A DNA stretch of 64,000 nt from Macrocystis pyrifera (GCA_031763025.1 JASSKH010000006.1:11839979-11903978), one strand, 5' to 3'. Numbered from the stretch's first letter, positions 34,201 through 45,839 are shown. Program-made: numbers and translations. The notes: a model not told the origin generated them from the letters alone.

Positions 34201-37200
34201 GCACCCGTTGTGCAGGTGCCACCACAGGCCTTAAGCCGGACCCCCTGCTAGACAGTCTGACGGGAAAATCTACTATTGTACTGTGGTACGACACACAAGA
34301 GGGCCTATAAGCCCGCTTGTACGCGAAGCGAATAGACGTGTACTACTACGTACGGTAGAAGTACGAGCACCTGTTTATGCTGGGCCCCCTCACTTGGAGA
34401 GCTCCTAATGTATATAAAACAAAATGGTGTCACAGAAACGGCGAACGATTATTTTAGCTTCGGGCCGTCGTAGCTGTTGTTCGCACCATCTGACGTTGTC
34501 GAAAAAAGGTGAGATCAACGGTATCGAGTAGTGCTTCAGTCGAGGAGCCGCGTCAGCAGTCATAATCTGTTTTTGGCTGCAATAAGATATGCTACCGCTA
34601 TACCCGTGCCCTATCAAGCTTCAATACCGGGAGCCGTCAACACCGCATCTCCCCGAACTCACCCGAGAGGACCTTTCCACAAGAATGATACCCCGGCCCC
34701 ATCGGCATCAATGTCGAATCCTCCGATGTACATGTCGCCCAGGAAGGCATAACTGTCGAGGTCTTCAACGCTCGTTTTGACTTGCGAGATGGCTACCGTG
34801 AATGACACGGAGTCCTCGACCGCGGCGTAGCTGCTGAGTGAGCCGACCGTATCCCCACCAGAGCACCTGTGGGTTTTTATTTATCATTTGTGGTCGGCGG
34901 GAACGTGCATCATGGCTGGATATAACTCGTGAGTCGGGAGAGAGGACAGCCGGCCGCACTTGATCCTAAAAACACTCCAGCATGCTTAGGTATATATACG
35001 TGAATGCATGTCTATTTCCTTTCGCTGGTCGTTGAGCCTTTTGATTTTGGGCTGTACAGACCTCAAACCTTCAAAGGCCGGTGGACCTTTCGCTTTTCAC
35101 AGGTGCACGGAGCGTCATCGAACTTTACCTTGCGTCACACCACGTTCGAAATCATCCGAAGCGGAACTTCGTGAGATGTCGCAATTAGTGCGTGAGGGGA
35201 CGCTGTGTTCAGGGAAGGGCCCGCGTCCTTGCAGATCATCGATCCCTGCGTAAATAATGCAGGCTTTTCAGGGAAGACTGCAACCTGATCTGTATGATCT
35301 ATATAGCTCATGTGGTTGGGGGGGGGGGGGAGGTGGGTAGAACAGCAGTCGTCGTGATGTACCTAAAGAAAAAGTTTTCTGGATTGGATCTGTTGTACGA
35401 TATAGAGATCCTGCACAACGTCGCATAGCGGCAGAGGTTAGAATTTATATTTTCTACAGCAGTAAATCGCCATCTGTCTGATGATGCGTCGACCGATCTG
35501 AAAGGTCCGCCCTGAGATGATCACCACGGATAGGGGGTCAAGTTTGGGGCCTGGCCGGCGAGACCAGGAGCTTAAGCAACGAGGACTGTTGTGGCCGTTA
35601 GTTCCTGTGGTGATTGCATGAATCTTCGGTTCGTAAAGCTAATGGAGCATGCCCGCGCCAATTTCCAGCTCGAGTCTCTGGTGGTGCATTTCACCCTCTG
35701 ATTGATGCTGATTTTTCTCGACATACAAACAAACGCCTACGTACCTGGTACGTAACGAGAAAGAGCGAGTGAGGTCGGCGAATTCATAGCACATCCGGTG
35801 CGGAAACGTATGCGCCTTTTGTTTTCCCGTGTACCTGGTACATAAGAAACGGCGGTTATACATATCATACGAATTTTCGACGAGGCTGATATGCAAACGA
35901 TATCGTTGAAATCCGTCGACTTGATGTGGTATACCTAACACAGTGCACTCGTTATGACATGTGCTACGCGGTCAACCAACTCACCAGGGCGTGCAGCAAG
36001 TCGGTGCAAGCACAAATGACAGCAGTCAAGCTTTGCCCTGAGGTACCTAAAAGTCACCCTGATCTGCCCATCACTTACAAGAAGGGACGGTTTCGGCTGC
36101 TTGGATTTACCGACGCTTCCTTTGCAGCAAATCCTGCCACTCGCAAATCGACTACTGATTCGATCTTCTTGCTGAGCGGAGGACCTATCAGCTTCGGCTC
36201 CATGACGCAATCAATCGTGGCACAGTCTACCGTCGAGTCCGAGCTCAATGCGCTTAGCTATGAATCTAAGGATGGAGAGTATATGTCGAACTTTCTTAAC
36301 GAGCTTACGTTCGAGAACTTCAACTCCGTACCCACCCACTGCGACAACACAGGAGCTCTAACAGTCGCAGGCAATCCTACTAACTCATCAAGGACAAAGC
36401 ACATAGCACTGCGCTTCTTCTTCATTGGGGAGCTGATCAATAACGGGAACACCACACTTCACCATGTCCCAACCGAGAAAATTCTCGCTAACTATGCAAC
36501 CAAGCATCTCGCAAAGGTCCAGTCCGAAAAGGTACTCGCCAAATCAAGGATCTTTCTAGATAAAGGGGTCTCCTGCGACACACTCCTGCTGGTTAACGTA
36601 TTATTTCTCCAACGGGTGATATCATGAAGCAACTAATGTAAGATCAAGTTGGAAGAAGATCGGTGACGTCACACGTACGTACCTCTCGTAAAGACAACAC
36701 GACACAAACCGGGATCATAGGAAGGCCAACACCAACAACATGAAGGAGCTACGCGGGTAGCCACACATCAAAACAACAACCTCTACACCATGTCCGACAA
36801 CCAGGAACACGAGGGGAGACCCACACCAGGGATATTTCATCGGACGACGAAAGTACGACCACGAGAGACCAAGAACGGCGAACGTGCTTCTGTGACATGT
36901 TTCCCTTCCTAGAAGAGGACTACCCCGAAAAGGCGGAAAGGCGGAGAAGATAGCTGACTGGGCACTTGGGCAACACACCCAGGCCTACCCGCACAAGTTA
37001 TTTAGCTTATTCGCATGGGCCGTGGCTGCTGCAACCATGTTCTATTGTTATTGCCCTCGATGAAATGTATTCGAGCGCTGTTCTCAGTTTGCTTGTCTCT
37101 TTTTTTGTGAAAGTCGCAGGTGGAGTTGTTGAGAGTGACAGGAGAGGCCAGTCGGGACCAGCACAGACGGAACCTCAGAGTGCTGTGTTTGGCTCAGGCA

Positions 37201-40200
37201 GAGCGTCTACTTGTTGACCATCGGTACCACTTGCTACAGTACTCGGCGGGGACATATATCCAGCAGCAGCACACGAAGACGGCACGAGCACCCGCACCAG
37301 TACCACAGCAATGGGATCGATATCATTGAGGTGTAATTGGGGTTGCAGGGCTAAATACAAGACTGTTGGTCAATGAAAAACGAAACATGAACGGGGAGAG
37401 ATCTCCAACAATCAGTCAGAAATATGACGACGCTCTCTTGGCCAAAGCAAAACATGTCGGTTGTTTATTACAACAAGTAAACGACAGATTGACAAGAAGA
37501 GATCTCTGTACCGCGAAATAGTTGTTGTTGGCGAAATGAGAACCGAGGTGGATGCATGCTCTAGGGGCAAGAGCTTGCCGGCGGCGTCCTACGGTGTCCT
37601 CCCAAACCTGAAAAAGCCCACTTTTTGCCATTCGAGACGGATGCAGCAGTAGCAGTAGTCGTAGCTCATGTTTTTCATCTATTTTGTGCACACCAGCGGC
37701 CAATGCGCTGCACTGAGCGTGGGACCCAAGTGTCTGAGCCAACTCTTACTCTTGTATGCATCGCCATCCTTGCACAACAAGACAGCACTACAACAGTAGC
37801 AGGCACCTGGTCTGGTGTATAGACGTCTCCCCAACTCGGTATGGGATATGGGATACGTTGGTTGTATGGTATATAGGAATATGGGATATGGGATATGTCG
37901 GTGGTATGGTATATGGGAATATGGGATATGTTGGTGGTATGGTATATGGGAATATGGGAAAACCACCGTATGCGGTATGGTATGTGTTGACGGTATGGTA
38001 CGGGAAAAACACAGTATATCGTATGGTACGTTTGCGGTATGGTACCATGGTACGATGTCGTGGATGTATTATATGGCTAAATTTGCCTGGTGGTATGGTA
38101 TGTTTCAGCATATAAGGTCCGTAAGGGTCGAAAACGTCGTACTAATATCATCTGTAACAAGCTTACATATCGGCCATTGGAAATTGTTCGAAAATATAAG
38201 CCTTGCGGACAGACAGACAGACATACAGACAGACAGATTTGCATTTACCAAAACAGAGACTCAGTTCTACAAACTGAGAATTTTTACCAACAATATTTGG
38301 CCCTAGTCACTATGGTGCCCCGTAATAGATACCGTAAATCAACGAGCGGTGTGGGAATGCTGAACCCTGCCATATGCGCGAAAAAAGGTAGGCAAGCAGT
38401 AGTGTGCCGGGGCGGAGAAGGTAAAACAAAACATCTGCTGCGACGACGCCTCCACTGCATAATAGTCCATAACGCCGCCGAGGGTAAAAAATCCCAATAC
38501 GATGTTGGATCCGCAAAGAAAGAGTGATGTGTGATCCAAACTTAAAACAGAAAAGCACTAGTACTACAGTGCACTATTGATGGGGACGAGCCTTGCCTCA
38601 CGTAAGGAGCCTATTAATAGTTGATAGATACCAGGCAAGTAAGACTTGTAGGTGCGCCAAGTGCATGCGTATATATATGTGTGTGGGGCGGGGGGCGCTG
38701 ATGACCTCGTGGGAACCCCGCAATTTCACCCTGTCCCCAGCCTCTTCCATCGTTCTTATTCCGGGGGCAGCGTGTGTGTGCTCGACTTGCCTTGCATCAT
38801 CATGCATATTGGGCCTCGAGCGACCGCAGCGGACATCTCGCACGCGACCTCTCACCCGTTTCAATTCCGCACTGCCGTTGCGGGAGCAAAACACTTGGAA
38901 TTAATATAGTATTTTTGTTTTCCCGACGATGCAGTAGTAAAGGTTGACAAGCTCCACCCCGCGTGGATGGTGGAGAACATTTTCCTGCAGCTACACGGTG
39001 AATATTATCGGATACTTTCCTGCAGTATCGGTAGTGTAATCAACGCTTCTCCCGCACAGAGTCTCTCCCCTGCCTGCTTTCCAGGGGATATATGGGGTAT
39101 CCTCGCACCCGCGTGCCATGTTTTAGTCCGTATCTTGACGCATATATATACAAAAGGACTGCGGTATTTATATTACAGGGCCGATCCTAACGGGGACAAA
39201 AAAAACGAACAAAAAACGAAATAAAAAAACGAAGAGCAGAACTAAAAAAGAGCAAGCGAATTTTCTTGGTCGAATTAAAAAAATTAGAAACATAGATCCC
39301 GATACCTCCGTTTTCACATTTCGTTTTTTTATTTCGTGTGCCCGAAGACGGAAAATAAATAATTCTCTCTATTTCCAGTACGAAATAATTAAATTTACAC
39401 AGGGAGTATTCAAATTTTCCAGTGCCTTGGTGTGCATGTCACGTGTGAACTGCTGTCAACCCCTTTTCAACTGTATTTTGTACCCCGGCCCTATTGTGTC
39501 GATCTGCTGTTTCAGTGCGCGAAATGGTACTGGCCGAAATCAATTGGAAATCGAACCGGCTGTAAGTGTTATCGTCTCGTCGATCCAGGGGAGTCGCTGG
39601 CCAGTAGTCAATCGTGAGGGAAATAATGCAAAACGCGCGCGGTTCACGCAGCTTGCAAAGTTGAGTATCGACCGATCTGCCGATCGGTTGAACTCACAGC
39701 TGACGTGCTTTCTTAGTTTTGTGTAAAAAAAAGTCCCAGAGGGCTTAAAAACTACGAAATGGGTGCCAAATGCCAAATAACGAAATATGGGATACCCAGG
39801 GTCGAAGAGAAACATAGCAGGAGCTCGAAGCGTTGGGATGAAGTTCCGATAAAGTTTCTACGACCGGTTGGCAAGCGCACGATGCCCGAGGTAGTGCATG
39901 TGGCTGCCACGCGGCTTGTCTGCTGACGGCGCGAGCTTATACGGGTAAGGAATCACCATGGGGTGCCCTCGCAAGAAACCAGAATCAGGAAGTGGCTATG
40001 TGGCGGTGTATTTTTCAACATGAGTCCCACTCTAAACATTCAAACGTCTGCCATCGAACATCGATGGCCGACACACAAGTTCTAGCGCACTACGAAAGGA
40101 GCGGGTTGGACCACGAGAAGCGCCTGCTGCGTAGGGTGCCTCACGTGTGCGAGTTGCGTCTATCCACCGCCGCTGTCGAGCGCTATATCCGGGAATCACG

Positions 40201-41531
40201 TGATGTGGCGGTTGAGCCATTCTGAAAAATTGCACCGCGTAAAAAATTCGACTCGGCTTCTTTTTATTTCGTTTTTTTTCTCGGTATTTTAGGACTCAAG
40301 CTGGTGTTTTTTACGAAAAACGAAAGTCTATATTCGCTTTATTTCCGTTTTTGTTTTTCGTTTTTGTTTTGCCCCCGTTAGGACCGGCCCTAATAGCGTT
40401 AAAAACGCTCTTCGTGGTCCCTGTCCAAGGTGGAATAAATTGCTAAAAACAACTGCAGTCCCGTTTCGGGGAGAAACCAGTAAAATTCCCAGTATTTTGT
40501 CCCCAAACCGATCTACTAATAAAGAGACTGCATTTTGCCATAAAAGGCTCAGTCAAGTCAGCTCGGAGACACTTTAGCGCGTTATATATATTTTTTGTTT
40601 TTTTGTTTTTCCTAATAATTGAACATCTATCCCTGGAGGTCTACCTCTCTATCGCCACCCGGATACGAGCTCACACGTTGACAGCAGCAGCGGTGGAAGG
40701 CGAACGAACAAGCTGCCGTCGGGAAACCTCCACACGTCGGACATAGCATGGTCTAGACAATCTACGAGAGTAGTTAGCCCCTCACCTGCCGTTACGACCT
40801 TATTATGAAGGATCTGCGTGCGAATATAGATCCGACCCAGGTTAGCATGTCATAGTCATATATCATGCAAGTTATACACCCCCCACCCGCGGCAACATGA
40901 GCGAGATCAATGACATACAGACCAAAATATATATATGTGCCCTGAAATAAAGTATCTCGATCATCAAGTTGGGAATCGATGATCTGCCAGAAAATAATTC
41001 GGCACGAACACTCGCCAACCAATGGAATTAATAGAGTGCCAGTTCGCCATACTCCACTATTCTGTCGTGCGACACAGATACGACCCAAAATGCGTACCAG
41101 GTTTTCTATCACTGCTGACACCCGTCCTCCTCGGTCCTCTCTCCGATACCGAGCGATGCCACAAAAAATGCAGCACGTACAAATATGCGTCGTGACAGAT
41201 ACGATCAAACTGTTGTAAGGTACCGTGGTAGTACTCACGTCCATGATAGCCCATCGAGAGGGCCAATCGAAGAAAAGGATGTTGATTCCACCGCCACGAT
41301 GAAGCCGTCGTCCGCACAAGTAAAGTAGATCGGATGAGCGAACATAACCTCCCACAGGTTCCCAGCCGAAGAAGAGGTGTTGTAAGATACACAGTCCTCG
41401 CTCTGCGCCGCTCCGGTGGTAAACGATGCGGCAAAGAGGACGGCGATCAAGAATGCGAACCGATTTGATGATGATGCCGATGGTACTGGTGGTGGTGTCA
41501 CCACTCTTTTTTGTGCCATGCGCAGCCGCAT
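31259..41531 (-). CDS. Gene B: short-stalk single-pass membrane protein of the four-copy family
   Basis: Exons in order of transcription: 41239-41531, 34663-34866, 33005-33186, 31259-31616. Donors GAC|GTGAGT, GG|GTGAGT and AAG|GTGCGT and the AG acceptors keep phases 2, 2, 1. Signal peptide about residues 1-43 (core FAFLIAVLFAASF), then EDCVSYNTSSS and YFTCADDGF. Exon 2 carries TCSGGD, SFTVAI, GGFDIDADG and FLWKGPLG. Exon 3 carries SSCGEDSFATGVTVW, LECA and TTCAPPNYP. Exon 4 is a stalk of about 30 residues, a helix (LFFLAVSVGVVSFFL), RRRETK and PRDTFGAS. Six ectodomain cysteines. The start at 41531 is chosen because a TATA-like box lies 40 bases upstream; a second ATG is at 41519. One frame slip lies at a 9-C run, 31496-31504, inside the helix; 7 or 10 bases would give about 345 residues. 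Intron 1 (6.4 kb) holds a copia fossil and a TIR transposon. Confidence 0.75.
32239..32453 (+). mobile_element. Short intronic MITE-like element (family R2), copy 2
   Basis: Begins ATTTTCTGACCGGTTGAG and ends GAGCTCAGAAAACGT, imperfect inverted ends. It shares TTGTTCTAGGGCTACAT and GAAGTGCTGGCC with copy 1. It lies in intron 3 of gene B. Confidence 0.6.
32877..32953 (+). repeat. R2 element, right-end fragment
   Basis: The phrase AACCTTCTTCGAAGCCATG through GCCCAGAAAATG matches the right half of copy 1 (AACTTCTTCGAAGTGATG ... TCCAGAAAATG). The left half is absent. It ends about 50 bases from exon 3 of gene B. Confidence 0.5.
33340..33555 (+). repeat. Dispersed intronic repeat (family R4), copy 2
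   Basis: Shares GTTTTCTGGGTTGGATC, GCAGATCCTGCGCAACATC and a GATC-rich end with 12893-13065 and 35283-35475. It lies in intron 2 of gene B. Confidence 0.5.
33869..34080 (+). repeat. Dispersed intronic repeat (family R3), copy 1
   Basis: Begins GGTGCTACGATACGGGTAGC, continues with GAGGAACCACAGCACACTGT and ends near a TTTTATGGGTGACG phrase. Related stretches occur at 48372-48560 and 50388-50575, with a short match at 15788. The GTGCTACNATANNGGTAGCAC start is itself nearly palindromic. It lies in intron 2 of gene B. Confidence 0.45.
35283..35475 (+). repeat. Dispersed intronic repeat (family R4), copy 3
   Basis: Shares CCTGATCTGTATGATC, GTTTTCTGGATTGGATC and AGATCCTGCACAACGTC with the other two R4 copies. 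It lies in intron 1 of gene B. Confidence 0.5.
35870..36630 (+). mobile_element. Ty1/copia retrotransposon fossil (RNase H end of pol)
   Basis: A broken fragment whose product matches the Ty1/copia RNase H region: GFTDASFAANPATRKST, AQSTVESELNAL, HCDNTGALTVAGNP and SRTKHIALRFFFI. The D, E and D residues expected at the active site are present. Only the end of pol is seen; no LTR was identified. Its direction is opposite to gene B, in whose first intron it lies. It is older than the Ty3 copy in this window. Confidence 0.85.
37041..37256 (+). repeat. Dispersed repeat (family R5), copy 1
   Basis: About 215 bases (TGCCCTCGATGAAATG, CTGTTCTCAGTTTGCTTGTC, CGGGACCAGCACAG, GTTTGGCTCAGGCAGAGCGT) are matched in the same direction by 55178-55412. 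No coding signal is shared. Confidence 0.6.
37840..38110 (+). repeat. GGTATGG minisatellite
   Basis: Tandem degenerate units of about 33 bases built from GGTATGGTATATGGGAATAT and GGGATATGTTGGT, becoming sparser after 37970. Tyr/Gly/Trp-rich frames on both strands are products of the repeat. Confidence 0.75.
39176..40392. mobile_element. Non-autonomous TIR DNA transposon (hAT-like ends)
   Basis: A 1.2-kb element bounded by inverted repeats: left CAGGGCCGATCCTAACGGGG followed by A-rich ACGAAA repeats; right end the complement of TAGGGCCGGTCCTAACGGGG plus the same A/T-rich repeats. The CAGGG start resembles hAT termini, but no matching 8-base target duplication was found. The interior has no recognisable transposase. 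It lies in intron 1 of gene B. Confidence 0.65.
40443..40530. mobile_element. Palindromic mini-MITE (family R1), copy 3, degenerate
   Basis: The left arm CTAAAAACAACTGCAGTCCCG with CGGGGAGAAAC is well preserved; the right arm (TTTTGTCCCCAAACCG) is only partly so. It lies just outside the TIR transposon, in intron 1 of gene B. Confidence 0.55.
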
Positions 41532-41570
41532 CGTGCTTGTCCTCTTAGATGCACCACCTGTGATGTGTGA

Positions 41571-41586
41571 CATATATAATATATCG
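41571..41586 (-). promoter_or_regulatory. TATA-like box of gene B
   Basis: On the minus strand the sequence reads GATATATTATATATG, with its downstream edge 40 bases before the ATG at 41531. A start of transcription about 30 bases downstream would leave a short leader before that ATG. No other promoter element was identified. Confidence 0.5.
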
Positions 41587-42519
41587 AGAGGCGTGGAGAG
41601 AGTTGTCGCGCGTATTTTGATATTTTCAGTCCTTTTCGTCAAGTGGGCGGGCAGAGACTCCTGCATACTGTCGCAGCGTTAACTTTTACGAGGTACGCAC
41701 TACTGTATGTACGTACTGTAGTACAGGGTGCCATGGTAGTTAGAAGCCACGATTGACCCGTAGAGCAAGTATTCCCCTATGTCTACACACCATGTTCGGA
41801 TCTTGTTGGATCTGCTCCTTTAAAAAACGCTGAAAGCTGAACAGGGACTCAACAACTAAATAAGGGAAAGAAGGTGCTCGGCGCGTGAGTGCTTGGATCT
41901 ACTCCTATAAAGAATATACGCTGTGTACAAGGCAATAGGGTGTCGACGGCTTGAGTCTGTTGTCGTGCGGTTTATTATGTATCTCTCCGCCATACTTTCG
42001 CTTTCTCGTTTGGAACTACTGTGTGCATGGACTGCTGTAGGTGTCAGAGCAAGATCCCTTTCTGCTGCGAGGTTCATATCGATCTTCCGCAGAAACTACT
42101 CCAAATGCTACACACGGGTACGCTAAGTGACGCCGGTAAGAAAGTAAGTGCTCCTCACTCGCCGTGTCCATCCCGCATCGATTAATCTACAGCTACCTGT
42201 GCTGCGCCGATAAGGTATATACAAAACACACTACGGTACGAGTATACCAGGTAGTCTACAAGGCCTGTGGCCGAGATATACATATATATAGCTCTCACTC
42301 GCAAAGGTGTCCCCCATCGCGCCACTAGCAGCCCCTTACGACCCAGCGGACTGAAGATCGCTGTCGAACGAAAGCAGACTGTGTGTTGGACACAACATGC
42401 CTAGAAAATTCGGTTCGAAGATCGTCGTGGAGTTGGACACTGACTCGAGGCCTTTAAGGTTCGGGTGCGCGCTGAAAAAACAAATTAAGCAAAGCTTTTC
42501 GAGGGTCGGGCCAAACCTC

Positions 42520-42760
42520 TCGGGTGGGGTCGGGTCGGATCGGGTCAGCTGACCCGACCCGACCCGCGAAAATTTTGAGGTGTGTTGACTTGACCCGACC
42601 CGACCCGCGAGATTTTGAAAGCCTCTTGACCCGACCCGACCCTACCCGCGAGATTTAAAAAGTTGTTGACCCGACCCGACCCGCCATCTTCGGATTGACC
42701 CGCGAGACAAGGGGATCATGCGGGTCGGGTCAGCTTGACCCGCGCGACTATTTATCTTGA
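42520..42760. repeat. GACCCG satellite, array 1
   Basis: Units of about 35-45 bases with core TTGACCCGACCCGACCCGCG and an AGATTTTGAAA tail. The left edge also has the complement (GGGTCGGGTCGGATCGGGTC), giving a perfect hairpin with the first unit. A second array lies at 43330-43640. Confidence 0.75.
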
Positions 42761-42825
42761 CCAGCAGGTCCGACCTGTGGATCCGGCCCGTGGGTCGACA
42801 CTTCCCTTTCTTAGAGGGTGTACCG

Positions 42826-43133
42826 TGTAGGACACACCAGCTTTTGGTATAGGATCGGTACGGACGATCTCACGAAACAGCCATCAACGATGGTGGGAGA
42901 GGAAGAGAGTGTGTGTGTGCCAGGCACGGGCCTTGCATTCCAATCTGCAGTGACTACTTGTCACGGAACAATGTCACTGCTGACGACATGTCTGCTGACC
43001 GCAAGAAATAGGCCAGGAATATGGATGACCACAGTCGTAAAATAAGATATACAGATATCCACAACCTCGGCGAATGGTGGGACCTCCGCGGGACAATACC
43101 CATGCGACGGTCTGGTCGAGAACCTGGAACCCT
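42826..43133 (+). repeat. Dispersed repeat (family R6), copy 1
   Basis: Matched in inverted orientation by 54660-54912: GTAGGACACACCAG, TTGGTATAGGATCGGTA, GGGCCTTGCATTCCAATCTG, CTTGTCACGGAACAATGTCA and GGTGGGACCTCCGCGGGAC. A further phrase (ACATAGATGTCGNGTCGAAC then TGGGGGTCCTCCCCACA) occurs beside both copies in the same direction, so the element has a complex or rearranged end. Similarity is high, but the frames do not agree on one protein. Confidence 0.55.
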
Positions 43134-43329
43134 CATCGCCCCCCAAAGTTTGAACGCGTATTACTGGAGAACCCAGCACCACTTTTGAACATAGATGTCG
43201 AGTCGAACCTGGGGGTCCTCCCCACAAATATTGTTGGGTATTTGTACGAGAGAAGCCTTTGGGTAAGAGAAAGCGGGAAGTGTTTTGAGTGTCGGATCTA
43301 CGAGCCGGATGCGCGGGTCCGATCCGCGG

Positions 43330-43640
43330 ATTAACAGAAAAGAACCCGCGGGTCACGCTGGCCCGACCCGCGATTGACCCGTTTCTCGCGGGTCATGACC
43401 TGACCCGACCCGTGAGCTTTTCATCACTTGTTGACCCGACCCGTGATATTTGAAAAACTCTTGACCCGAGACCCGACCTGACCTGACCCGACCCGCGAGA
43501 ATCGAAAACCTCTTGACCCGAACCGATCCGACCCGTGAAATTTTGAACCTTTCCTGACCCGACCCGACCCGATCCGTGGCATTTTGAACACCCCGTGACC
43601 CGACCCGCGGGTCGGGTCATGACTCGCGAAAAGCCCTGGT
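43330..43640. repeat. GACCCG satellite, array 2
   Basis: Same unit as array 1 (TTGACCCGACCCG...GAGATTTTGAAAAC) in the same direction. The two arrays bracket the R6 segment. Gly/Arg/Val-rich frames on the minus strand follow from the repeat. Confidence 0.75.
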
Positions 43641-44279
43641 CTGAAGGCCATTCCCGTACCCGCGGCGAAACAGGGAACATGATACAATAATACAAGGGAG
43701 GCTTCGCCGCGGCGGGCTGACGCCCGCCTGCGGCTACGCGCATGCCCGTAATGGCTAAGGGCGTACCGGTGTGCAACTCTAGGTTATTAGTGCGACAGTA
43801 CTGCTAAGGAGTGCATTGAAAAACACAAGATTGAGTGACAAGAAAGGAAACGCTGCAAACACGAGAAAAACAAACATTATCATCCGCCATCGGCCCAACA
43901 ACGCATCACTCGTTCGTATACAGCAGCAAGCAGCACTACAAAGAACTACGTACAAGACACTCGGCGTCCGTACTATATAATTCCTGTACGTATATATACA
44001 AAACAATTAGTTGAGCAGCAGTGGATCGAGTAAACCCGCAGTACGAAGCGCCAGCGATTACGTTGGTGCAGCAAGTTCAGCAGCAGAAGCAGCATAGCGT
44101 ACAGGTACATGTAGTACGAAAATTACTCTGGCACGAGACCTCATCCGGCACGCCATTTCAATTGCGAGACGGTACTCGTACAGCTTCCGCAGCAGATGGA
44201 TTCGTCTTTCAGCTTTAAGATGCGGAGATACATCACCGAGAGGAATTGACTTGCACAATAAGCATGCTCACACGGGGAT

Positions 44280-44400
44280 CAGCAGCAAAAACATATCGCG
44301 GACACAGCAGCAGCATTAACAGCAGAACATAACAGCAGCAGGACATACATAGCAATAGCATCAGGGCAGCGGATGAACAGCGGCAGCAGCAGCACCAGTA
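44280..44400. repeat. CAG-rich interrupted repeat
   Basis: Interrupted CAG/ACAGCAG units. A similar stretch lies at 45730-45830 on the other side of the LTR pair, and each is followed by a GCACGCCCGA(A/G)GC phrase, so the flanks of the LTR pair are themselves related. Confidence 0.6.
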
Positions 44401-44506
44401 GCATATCATGCACGCCCGAAGCTGCCCCTGGCACAGCAGTCGGGGCAGGGGAGCCCGGTGGCGCACGAGGAGGAAAGGCCAAATAATATATCTCAGGGCG
44501 ACCTAC

Positions 44507-45706
44507 TGTGATATGAGTGAAGTACTCATGGGCTGTAGATACAGATGATGTTATGTTGCAGTCTTGTAGCCTCATGAATACGAGAATAATCGAAAGAATG
44601 GATTCACCTGGCGGATATTCCGTTGGTCGAGAGTAGCGTTCTTTTAAGAATGTTCCCTTGGGCGGATAGCCCGTTAGACGAGAGTAATGTTCCTTAACGC
44701 AGATATGACCATGAAGCGAGAAACTCTTATATTAGCAGATGAACGATTGGTAGCTGTACGAAAGTTCTGTAGGAGTACATCAGATAAGAGTAATTTAGGA
44801 GAGCTTGTGGTATAGGGTGGGACCAGTATATCTGGGTGTCGAGTCCCTCCCCCGTAGCTCTCAGTTCTCTGTTAGAGCACTTACTTCCTCAGCTCTCGCC
44901 ATCAATAAGAATATTTAATTTAGAAGGAGCGAAGCATTGCTTCCCAGCACCCAGAAACACCTGCGTCCCTTACCCTATCTCGGCCTCCACATCACATCTG
45001 GCGTTTGAGTTCTGTCTTCCTCTCCTTTGGTCTCCCTCTAGTGGTCGTTCTCAGTAAACACCCTTTGTTTGGGTCTTGTTACGAGATGTGGGGGAACCTA
45101 TAGCCTCATTTCTTTTGTTTCGAACAGCCGCATCTTCGACCACCTTTTCCTGGTCGTTTGGGATGAACTTTGTCATCATCCTTCGACCATATTGTGGCCT
45201 GTATAAACGAATATTCAGGGTGGGTTAATGTGATATGAATGAACTACTCACAGGTTATATATATAATATGTTGCAGTCTTGTAGTCTGACGAATACGAGA
45301 ATAATCCCAAGAATGGATTAAACCGGTGGATGTTCCGTTGGTCGAGAGTAACGTTCTTTCAGGAATGTTCCCTTGGGCGGATAGCACGTTACACGAGAGT
45401 AGTGTTCCTTAACGCAGGTAGGACCATGAAGTGATAAGTTCTTCTATTAGAAGAAGAACGATCGGTAGCCATAGGAAAGTTCTGTAGGAGTACATCAGAT
45501 AAGAGGAGTTTAGGGGAGCTCGTGGCGAGGGGTGGGACGAGTACATCTGGGTGTCGAGTCCCTTCCCCATAGTTCTCACTTCTCTACCAGAGCACCTCCT
45601 CGGCCTCGCCATCAATAAGAAGCTCTAAATCAGAAGAAGCGAAACACTGCTTCCTAGCTACCAGAAACACCTGCGTCCCTTACCCTATCTCGGCCTCCAC
45701 ATCACA
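44507..45706. mobile_element. Small LTR retroelement relic (TRIM-like)
   Basis: Two direct repeats, 44507-44996 and 45229-45706, both start TGTGATATGA and end CCACATCACA, the TG...CA borders of LTRs with short inverted tips. They enclose only about 230 bases with no coding capacity, beginning TCTGGCGTTTGAG (a TGG-start primer-site candidate) and ending GGGTGGGTTAA (polypurine-like). The size fits a terminal-repeat retrotransposon in miniature. The two LTRs differ at many positions, so the copy is old. The outer five bases do not match. A tandem duplication of a solo repeat is the alternative. Confidence 0.55.
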
Positions 45707-45729
45707 CACTGCTCTGTGAGGGGGCCTGC

Positions 45730-45830
45730 GTGAGCAACAGCGGCAACAACAGCAGAACAACAGAGCAGCTGCTCCTAGCAGCAGCAGCAGAGCAGCAGCA
45801 GAGCAATGGTAGAATAGCAGCAGCCAAGAG
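45730..45830. repeat. CAG-rich interrupted repeat
   Basis: Interrupted CAG/AGCAGC units on the right side of the LTR pair, related to 44280-44400. Confidence 0.55.
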
Positions 45831-45839
45831 TAGGCCTCA

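Noticed and set aside
37788-38306. Tyr/Gly-rich frames suggesting a repetitive structural protein
   Set aside because: They follow a GGTATGG minisatellite and are open on both strands equally.
42954-43356. R6 repeat frames as a transposase gene
   Set aside because: The two copies do not share one long frame and no catalytic motif is visible.
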